NCBI GenBank assembly: GCA_016927095.1
Contig: JAFGNI010000061.1
Coordinates: forward strand, 1 to 9,091
DNA: 9,091 nt
Reading direction: 5' to 3'
Origin: Anaerolineae bacterium
GTDB lineage: Bacteria; Chloroflexota; Anaerolineae; B4-G1; SLSP01
Shown piece after piece: positions 1 through 4,065 of this stretch. A model generated the notes under the pieces. It had not been told where the DNA came from. It did no database searches and worked only from the letters and a program-made list of their open reading frames with translations. The position numbers and the translations under genes were made by a program. Numbering within the stretch: the stretch's first letter is position 1; each line of letters opens with the position of its first letter.

Positions 1-128
1 ATGACCTCCTCGTCTGCTGCGTGCGGTCCGATCTCGCGCAGTGCTAGCTCTGCCGCCCGGATGCCGATGGTCAGCCCGGGACAGCTGTGCCCGTGGAATC
101 GTCTGGCGCCTTCGATGTCGAGGTGCAT
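1..128 (-). CDS. FmdE-domain protein, N-terminal fragment (cut by window edge)
   Basis: The first 42 residues of a minus-strand gene are visible; the rest lies beyond position 1. The fragment carries F11-H-G-H14-S-C16-P-G18 followed by a [11 protein letters not shown] helix. This matches the start of the FmdE domain, named after subunit E of formylmethanofuran dehydrogenase, where the His/Cys cluster is the conserved core. Stand-alone bacterial FmdE proteins are soluble, of uncertain role, and linked mainly by context to molybdenum or tungsten enzymes. The ATG at 126-128 is supported by a GAAAGG Shine-Dalgarno at about 136-141 and by the domain beginning right after it. The gene has its own promoter and a long structured leader with a terminator (185-440), so expression is probably controlled by attenuation. 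The family assignment is fairly safe; the function is not. Confidence 0.82.
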   Translation of the reverse strand, partial: MHLDIEGARRFHGHSCPGLTIGIRAAELALREIGPHAADEEV

Positions 129-154
129 AAGTGACCTTTCTATAGTTGTGGGTG

Positions 155-164
155 AGTGATCACT
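155..164. promoter_or_regulatory. 10-bp perfect palindrome before the FmdE gene
   Basis: AGTGATCACT is a perfect 10-bp palindrome lying between the leader terminator and the Shine-Dalgarno of the FmdE-domain gene. It could be a small operator or a hairpin near the translation start. A 10-bp palindrome is expected by chance now and then, so this is only a candidate. Confidence 0.2.
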
Positions 165-184
165 GCGCCCGAGGGCCCGCTGCC

Positions 185-228
185 AACAAAAAGAGCCGCA
201 AAGGCGCGGTGCCCGGCATCGTGCCGGG
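185..228 (-). terminator. Intrinsic terminator inside the leader of the FmdE gene
   Basis: Read on the minus strand, a hairpin CCCGGCA-cga-TGCCGGG (228-212) is followed by a second short stem, CCGC-gccttt-GCGG (209-196), and then CTCTTTTTGTT (195-185). A GC stem directly followed by a T-run is a rho-independent terminator. It lies about 57 bases upstream of the start codon and well downstream of the promoter at 412-440, so it would stop leader transcripts before the gene. That is the expected position for an attenuation or riboswitch expression platform. The second stem is only 4 bp, so the exact terminator fold is uncertain. Confidence 0.6.
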
Positions 229-405
229 TCTGGCCTTCATGGCCCCTTCGTCGTTCTGGGTGATGAGACAAGCTGTCAGTCTGGCTGAGCGCCGCACGGC
301 ACCCCTGCCGGGTCGGCAAATCAAACCGCCACGCTCAGCCTCGGGCTAATAGGTGGCGACTCGCAGAACCCGCGTCAGCGCCGGCTTCATGCCAGCGCAT
401 CAACG
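229..405 (-). ncRNA. Structured 5' leader, candidate riboswitch (Moco-type possible)
   Basis: The minus-strand promoter at 412-440 predicts a transcript starting near 405, giving a leader of roughly 277 nt before the FmdE start codon. It contains a perfect 9-bp helix, GGCTGAGCG (340-332) with CGCTCAGCC (291-283), closing a 40-nt interior that has further stems such as TGCCG-acc-CGGCA. A competing pairing, 358-353 with 332-327, shares a base with this helix, which would allow two alternative folds. An intrinsic terminator follows. Long structured leader plus terminator plus short spacer is riboswitch-like. Given the FmdE gene, a molybdenum or tungsten cofactor sensor is the natural guess, but I could not line it up convincingly with the Moco RNA consensus from memory. 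Confidence 0.45.
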
Positions 406-411
406 CGCGCC

Positions 412-440
412 ACTATACCATAGCCCCCGAGCCACGTCAA
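412..440 (-). promoter_or_regulatory. Sigma70-type promoter for the FmdE leader/gene
   Basis: On the minus strand TTGACG (440-435), a 17-bp spacer and TATAGT (417-412) form a near-consensus housekeeping promoter. It is the only strong promoter seen upstream of the FmdE-domain gene and predicts a start near 405, so the leader would be about 277 nt long. Confidence 0.65.
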
Positions 441-477
441 CGTCGGGCCCCATACGCGGGCAACACAAGGCCGCCGC

Positions 478-508
478 AGACGCCCCACCGGGGCGTCTCT
501 ACCACAGC
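478..508 (+). repeat. REP-like hairpin repeat, copy 1
   Basis: The 31-bp unit has a 9-bp stem AGACGCCCC / GGGGCGTCT around the loop ACC, followed by the tail CTACCACAGC. Copy 2 at 549-579 is the same unit in inverted orientation with 28 of 31 positions identical. Two of the three differences are a compensatory C-G to T-A change within the stem. Stem plus conserved tail resembles REP elements mobilised by RAYT (TnpA-REP) transposases. No such transposase is in the window. Confidence 0.7.
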
Positions 509-548
509 TGTGGTGGCCCTCCCCCACCGGCCCGACGGTACGCCGCCT

Positions 549-579
549 GCTGTTGTAGAGACGCTCCGGTGGAGCGTCT
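549..579 (-). repeat. REP-like hairpin repeat, copy 2 (inverted)
   Basis: Read on the minus strand the unit is AGACGCTCC-acc-GGAGCGTCT followed by CTACAACAGC. It is the inverted partner of the copy at 478-508, with the two tails facing each other across 40 bp. The pair as a whole can fold into one large stem-loop. The layout is that of a BIME-like (paired REP) element. Confidence 0.7.
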
Positions 580-678
580 TGCCCGAGGCCCGGCCCCGCA
601 TGCCTACCGCGCGCCACCCCAATGCCAGTGGACCGCATGACCACCGCGCTTCGACAAACGCCCGCTGCCGTTTGGACC

Positions 679-695
679 GCGGGCATCCTGCCCGC
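679..695. repeat. GC-rich hairpin, possible dispersed repeat
   Basis: GCGGGCA-tcc-TGCCCGC is a perfect 7-bp stem with a 3-nt loop, unrelated in sequence to the hairpin pair at 478-579. No T-run follows on either strand, so it is not a good terminator. Similar short GC stems occur as dispersed repeats in GC-rich genomes. Only this one copy is in the window, so repeat status is inference. Confidence 0.35.
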
Positions 696-780
696 AAGCG
701 CACGCCATCGCCCACGACACGGCCCCGGTGTGCGCCCACCTGCGCGTCTCCCCCGGTGGCCCGCCGCCCCGGGCCTGCCC

Positions 781-1203
781 CTACGGCTGCGCCGCCTGCA
801 GGCCGTCCGCGACCGCCTGCACAGCCTCCGCAATGTGCTGCGCGAGCGGCTTCGGCACCACGCCGACGATCTCGAAGTGGGTCTGCGCGAGAGGAATCAG
901 CAACTTGCGTCCCGGCGCGGTAGCGACCGCCTCCGCCATCGCCGGCGTGATCTCGCCCATCATCGCGTTGGGCACGACGACGCCGATGGGGGCGAGGATC
1001 ACGCCGGCCTTGGCCGCGGAGATGCAAATAGCGTTCTCGCCGCTGGCACCACGGTTGGCGCCCGCCTGCATCATCTTCTGGGTGGCAATCGCGTTCGTGC
1101 CCAGCGCCCAGATCTCGATGTCGGACGGCAGCGCCTCACGCAACTGCGAGACGATCTGGGCGCCAATGCCGCCGCCCATCCCATCGATCACGGCAACGAT
1201 CAA
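781..1203 (-). CDS. DUF3842 family protein
   Basis: This encodes 140 residues matching the small DUF3842 family along its whole length. Visible landmarks are the N-terminal AVIDGMGGGIG (4-14), resembling a dinucleotide-binding glycine loop, ALGTNAIAT (33-41), AGANRGASGENAI (47-59), and GEITPAMAEA (83-92). The family is soluble and has no established function; a nucleotide-binding Rossmann-like fold is inferred from the glycine-rich start. The start is a TTG at 1203-1201, preceded by a GGCGGGGG stretch; it is preferred because the family's conserved N-terminus begins exactly there. The stop of the preceding gene is only 19 bp upstream, so the two are probably co-transcribed. No clear terminator follows, only a weak GC hairpin at 758-775. 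Confidence 0.85.
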   Translation of the reverse strand: MIVAVIDGMGGGIGAQIVSQLREALPSDIEIWALGTNAIATQKMMQAGANRGASGENAICISAAKAGVILAPIGVVVPNAMMGEITPAMAEAVATAPGRKLLIPLAQTHFEIVGVVPKPLAQHIAEAVQAVADGLQAAQP

Positions 1204-1222
1204 CGGCGCCCCCGCCTATCCA

Positions 1223-1654
1223 CTACCACCGCACCGGCTTCTTGCGTTGGGCTTCCTGCAGCCTGACGGCCTTGGCGGCCCCCCGGAAACGGGTCGGATC
1301 GGGGATTTGGCGGCGGACCGACTTCTCAAGGTCGACGCCGATCATCTTTCGAATCTTGATGATATCGATGCTGTGGATGGGCTCCGGGCGCAGCGCGACG
1401 CCTAGGGTGTAGTTGGCGGCCCCGGCAGCCCACGCCCACTCGCGGCGGAGTTCGTCCGCCCGCAGGTCGTACGCCCGCTTGTCCCACGCCTTGGCCGATT
1501 TCTCGGCATCCTCGGCGATGGTGCGCAGCGCCATACCTGCCACCGATAGGAGGTCGCGGGTCAGCTCGGGATCGTTGGGCAGCTGCTCGGGGATGTGCAC
1601 GAGCAGGATCTCTGCGACAACGCGCAGTTGTTGGTTGCGTTCTTTGATCGTCAT
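1223..1654 (-). CDS. Conserved-looking hypothetical protein
   Basis: I do not recognise this 143-residue protein. It is rich in charged residues and probably mainly helical, with a long Ala/Glu/Lys/Arg segment (about 40-75) and a basic C-terminus (RLQEAQRKKPVRW). There is no signal peptide, membrane segment or cysteine motif. It reads cleanly between the degV-like gene (stop 32 bp upstream of its start) and DUF3842 (19 bp downstream), which supports a real gene in a three-gene minus-strand operon. No Shine-Dalgarno precedes the ATG at 1654. A possible promoter (1664-1690) sits so close that its transcript would be nearly leaderless, which would explain the missing site. Confidence 0.7.
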   Translation of the reverse strand: MTIKERNQQLRVVAEILLVHIPEQLPNDPELTRDLLSVAGMALRTIAEDAEKSAKAWDKRAYDLRADELRREWAWAAGAANYTLGVALRPEPIHSIDIIKIRKMIGVDLEKSVRRQIPDPTRFRGAAKAVRLQEAQRKKPVRW

Positions 1655-1663
1655 AGATAGTGG

Positions 1664-1690
1664 ATACTACTTAGCATGGCCGGGCGTCAA
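1664..1690 (-). promoter_or_regulatory. Possible internal promoter before the hypothetical gene
   Basis: On the minus strand TTGACG (1690-1685) and TAGTAT (1669-1664) are separated by 15 bp, shorter than the ideal 17. The -10 box ends 9 bp before the ATG at 1654, so the transcript would have almost no leader. The -35 overlaps the stop codon of the degV-like gene. Suggestive only. Confidence 0.3.
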
Positions 1691-2631
1691 GACGAGAACC
1701 GCGAGCGGATCGCCTCCTTGGCCTGGCTCCCCAGTTGCCCCAGCTTCTGTTCGATCTGTTGCGCCAGGCCTACGGTCTCGCGCTCCACATAGTAGGCAAC
1801 CCCGATGGAGCCCGGCCCGGCGTGGACGCCCAGCTCCACGGGCACGCGCATCAGGTAGCTCTCCACGCAGTTGATCCGTGCGCGGATCGCGTCCAGAAGC
1901 TGCTGCCCCTCCGCTTCATCCTCGGCGAAGTGCACGGTGATGTGCGCGGGGTCGTCTCGCACCTCCGCCACCGTTTGTTCCAGCAGCGTCTCGAGCCCCT
2001 TGCTGCGGCGCCGGGCCTGTCCCATCAGGCTCACCCGGTTGGCCCTGACACGGATGAGCGGCTGGATGTGGAGCAGGCTGCCCACTTTGCTCGCAGCACT
2101 GGAAAGGCGTCCCCCCTTGAGGGCATAGGTGATGCTTTCCAGCAGGGCGATCAGGCCCACGTTGGGGATCACGGACTCGGCCTTGGCGACCACCTGCGCC
2201 AGAGAGCTGCCCGCAGCCGCCTCGCGCGCAGCCTCCAGCACGACAAAGCCCTCGGCCATCGCCGTCGTCTCGGTGTCCAGCACGGCAACGGGCACAGGGC
2301 TCTGCTCGCTGGCCAGCTGGGCGGCGTCATAGGTCCCACTCTGCTTACCGGCTACGTGGATCGAGACGATGCCCTTAGCCCACGTCGCCAGGCGCTCGTA
2401 GATCTCGACGAACTTCGCAATCCCGGGTACCCCGGTGTGGACCTCCATCTCCGGTCGTTCTCGCAGCATTCTGAAGAAGGCCGGGGGGGCCATGGTCTCT
2501 CCCGAGAGATAGGCCTCTTCCCCCATATGGACCCAATAGGGCACCACCGAAATCCGGTACTGCTGCAGCAACGCTGCGGACATACCGGCGGCAGAATCCG
2601 TAACAACAGCAACTGGCGCGGTTGGTGGCAT
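1687..2631 (-). CDS. DegV family fatty-acid-binding protein (divergent)
   Basis: The 314-residue protein has the DegV/FakB layout: VAVVTDS (7-13) at the N-terminus, ALKGGRLS (170-177), IQPLI (189-193) and GVHAGPGSIGVAYY (268-281) near the end. DegV proteins bind a long-chain fatty acid; FakB members present it to the kinase FakA for phosphorylation. No FakA is in the window. Two signature motifs are altered: the usual TSxPS is TGVPG (66-70), and the usual SSxLSGTY is AGKQSGTY (94-101). Ligand or partner use may therefore differ from typical FakB. The start at 2631 was chosen for its strong GGGAGGAG site and because the family begins there; an open frame further upstream lacks homology. It heads a probable operon with the hypothetical and DUF3842 genes. 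Confidence 0.9.
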   Translation of the reverse strand: MPPTAPVAVVTDSAAGMSAALLQQYRISVVPYWVHMGEEAYLSGETMAPPAFFRMLRERPEMEVHTGVPGIAKFVEIYERLATWAKGIVSIHVAGKQSGTYDAAQLASEQSPVPVAVLDTETTAMAEGFVVLEAAREAAAGSSLAQVVAKAESVIPNVGLIALLESITYALKGGRLSSAASKVGSLLHIQPLIRVRANRVSLMGQARRRSKGLETLLEQTVAEVRDDPAHITVHFAEDEAEGQQLLDAIRARINCVESYLMRVPVELGVHAGPGSIGVAYYVERETVGLAQQIEQKLGQLGSQAKEAIRSRFSS

Positions 2632-2803
2632 CGTCTCCTCCCTGCGACCCTCAAGCTTTCCCCTAAGGGTTGGTGTTTCAAATGAACTTTGGTAGGATAA
2701 TGGCTGTCGTGAGGAGTCGCACGCGCTCCACGGAGACATCTTCCGCCAAGCCAAGTCTAGTCGCTTGCTTTGCGGATGCAAATCATAGTTGGAGGATGAT
2801 GGG

Positions 2804-3223
2804 ATGGCACGCGTGGCTGTCTTTGCAGGCCTGATTCTGGATGAAGACGATCGCCCGGTAGAGATCACCCAGCTGGGGGCTGAGGCCTTCTACGTGGTGG
2901 ACGATGATGGGTTCAAGCGCCACATACCCTCGGAAGCCGTGGATCGGCAGGTGCTGGCGACCCTGCAGGAGAGCGTCCTGGCCAACCGAGAGGCTGTGGT
3001 GGAGGGGATGTTGGCGTACCTAGGTAAGGAGGATCTCTTTACCAAGGCAGCCATCGAAGCCTCCCTGGGACAGATGGATGAACAAATGCAGCAGCTCCTG
3101 AATACCGGGCTGCCCCAGGAGGCGCGCCAGTGGCTGGGCATGATGGGTTTCCGGGTTGTCATTGACGTCCACGGCGACGTCGTCGAACTCGAGATGCCCG
3201 GAGAGATCGACCCGGACGCGTAG
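2804..3223 (+). CDS. Small acidic conserved-looking protein, unknown function
   Basis: The 139-residue soluble protein is strongly acidic, without a signal peptide or membrane segment. An N-terminal part looks beta-rich (ILDEDDRPVEITQLGAEAFY, 11-30, then VVDDDGFKRHIP). A central helical part (about 44-100) precedes EARQWLGMMGFRVVIDVHGDVVELEMPG (106-133). I believe similar proteins occur in other Chloroflexota but cannot name a family. The ATG at 2804 is chosen over a TTG at 2789 because GGAGG (2791-2795) lies 8 bp before it. The GDT1-type transporter starts 9 bp after its stop, so the two are co-transcribed and may be functionally linked. It diverges from the degV-like gene across a 172-bp gap in which only a weak -10-like GATAAT (2696-2701) was seen. 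Confidence 0.8.
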   Translation: MARVAVFAGLILDEDDRPVEITQLGAEAFYVVDDDGFKRHIPSEAVDRQVLATLQESVLANREAVVEGMLAYLGKEDLFTKAAIEASLGQMDEQMQQLLNTGLPQEARQWLGMMGFRVVIDVHGDVVELEMPGEIDPDA

Positions 3224-3232
3224 GTAGGCACT

Positions 3233-3841
3233 ATGGACTGGAGTACCTGGATTTCGACCTTCGGCCTGATCTTCCTGGCCGAGCTGGGTGACAAAACACA
3301 ACTGGCCGTAGTCTCGCAGACCTGCAAGTTCCGCCGCCCGTGGCCGGTCTTTCTGGGAGGCAGCTTGGCCCTTACAGCCGTCACGGCGATGGGTGTGGCC
3401 GGCGGTCGCGCCCTCGGTGTGGTGATCCCACAGTCGATCATGCCATATGTGGCCGCCGCAGCGTTCCTCGTGATGGGGCTGCTCATCTGGCGCGAGGCCG
3501 CCAAATCAGACGTGGACGCGGTCTGCGAGCAACTGGGAGCGGCCGAGTGCGACCTGGAGCCTACCTCTTGGGACTGGAGGGCCTTTGGCGCCACCTTCAG
3601 CCTCCTCTTCCTGGCCGAACTCGGCGATAAGACCCAGCTAGCGGTCCTGAGCCTGGCCACCGGTGAGACCTCGCCCCTGCTGATCTTCGCCGGGGGTAGC
3701 CTCGCGCTCGTCGTTGTCACGGCCATCGGCGTTCTCGGCGGCCAGAAGCTCTGCGAATGGATCCCCGAGCATCTGCTCCTTCGTATCTCCGCCGGTGCCT
3801 TCGTCGCGATGGGGGTGCTGATGGGAGTGGGCGTGCTGTAG
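3233..3841 (+). CDS. GDT1/UPF0016 family cation/H+ transporter
   Basis: The 202-residue integral membrane protein has two homologous halves, each with the family signature: AELGDKTQ at 16-23 and again at 128-135. About six hydrophobic segments are visible (roughly 7-29, 37-59, 67-87, 118-140, 147-169, 182-202), with an acidic loop of about 90-117 between the halves that holds C98 and C106. GDT1/UPF0016 proteins (yeast Gdt1, human TMEM165, bacterial MneA-type exporters) move Mn2+ or Ca2+ against protons, with the acidic signature residues binding the ion. Manganese or calcium export is thus likely; which ion cannot be told here. The start is supported by TAGGTAGG overlapping the stop of the preceding gene, consistent with translational coupling. 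A strong hairpin terminator follows at 3877-3914. I looked for a yybP-ykoY Mn2+ riboswitch upstream and saw none. Confidence 0.92.
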   Translation: MDWSTWISTFGLIFLAELGDKTQLAVVSQTCKFRRPWPVFLGGSLALTAVTAMGVAGGRALGVVIPQSIMPYVAAAAFLVMGLLIWREAAKSDVDAVCEQLGAAECDLEPTSWDWRAFGATFSLLFLAELGDKTQLAVLSLATGETSPLLIFAGGSLALVVVTAIGVLGGQKLCEWIPEHLLLRISAGAFVAMGVLMGVGVL

Positions 3842-3876
3842 ATCCACTACATAGGGAGCAGTAGGGATCGCTCTAT

Positions 3877-3914
3877 AAAGCCGGACCGGTGATGCCAATC
3901 ACCGGTCCGGCTTT
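3877..3914 (+). terminator. Strong hairpin terminator after the GDT1-type gene
   Basis: AAAGCCGGACCGGTGAT (3877-3893) pairs perfectly over 17 bp with 3898-3914 around a GCCA loop, ending in CTTT. The downstream T-run is short, but the A-tract/T-tract symmetry suits termination on either strand. A second imperfect hairpin (3841-3850 with 3861-3869) lies just after the stop codon. Confidence 0.7.
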
Positions 3915-3955
3915 GTGCGTGTGGACATTCCGTCGTGCGTCTGAGTCGCTGGCTA

Positions 3956-3984
3956 TTGACAGAAAAATATATTTTAAATATAAT
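3956..3984 (+). promoter_or_regulatory. Exact-consensus sigma70 promoter of the multicopper oxidase
   Basis: TTGACA (3956-3961), a 17-bp spacer and TATAAT (3979-3984) match the housekeeping consensus at every position, within a short AT-rich island in otherwise GC-rich DNA. The start is expected near 3991, giving a leader of about 75 nt. A promoter this strong usually needs repression, which fits the dyad overlapping its -10 box. Confidence 0.85.
3968..3982. promoter_or_regulatory. Perfect 15-bp dyad overlapping the -10 box (operator candidate)
   Basis: TATATTTTAAATATA is a perfect inverted repeat with 7-bp arms and a single central base, covering the spacer and most of the -10 element. A repressor bound here would block RNA polymerase. 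It does not look like the GC-rich CsoR operator or the usual CopY box, so the regulator is unknown. AT-rich dyads arise by chance more easily than others, which lowers confidence. Confidence 0.4.
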
Positions 3985-4065
3985 AATCTGTATTAAGCAT
4001 AGGTCTGGTTCGTATCACCCCAGTAACCAACCCATACTGTAGGACGAGGAAAAGGAGTAGATGCG

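Larger units (their letters stand above)
441..780. other. Gene-free stretch with hairpin repeats
   Basis: This 340-bp stretch lies downstream of the DUF3842 gene and upstream of the FmdE promoter. The open frames crossing it are rich in Arg, Pro and Ala, have no recognisable domains, and overlap each other on both strands, as expected for very GC-rich non-coding DNA. It holds the inverted hairpin pair at 478-579, a third hairpin at 679-695 and a weak hairpin (GGCCCG/CGGGCC) at 758-775 just after the DUF3842 stop. I see no RNA gene in it. Confidence 0.6.

Noticed and set aside
478..579. CRISPR array or paired terminators
   Set aside because: There are only two units, in inverted rather than direct orientation, with no spacers of regular length and no T-runs.
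353..1027. Several overlapping open frames on both strands (for example 387-833 minus, 437-1027 minus, 622-1266 plus)
   Set aside because: They are Arg/Pro/Ala-rich, lack ribosome sites and domains, and overlap the DUF3842 gene or the hairpin repeats. They are by-products of high GC content.
1735..2685. A 316-residue plus-strand open frame opposite the first degV gene
   Set aside because: The minus strand has clear DegV motifs and a strong Shine-Dalgarno; the plus frame shows no family features.
2632..2803. Possible yybP-ykoY manganese riboswitch upstream of the GDT1 operon
   Set aside because: Such riboswitches often precede this transporter family, but I could not find the conserved core or a matching fold on the plus strand.
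2789..2803. Upstream TTG start for the small acidic protein
   Set aside because: The TTG overlaps the GGAGG ribosome site; the ATG at 2804 is correctly spaced from it.
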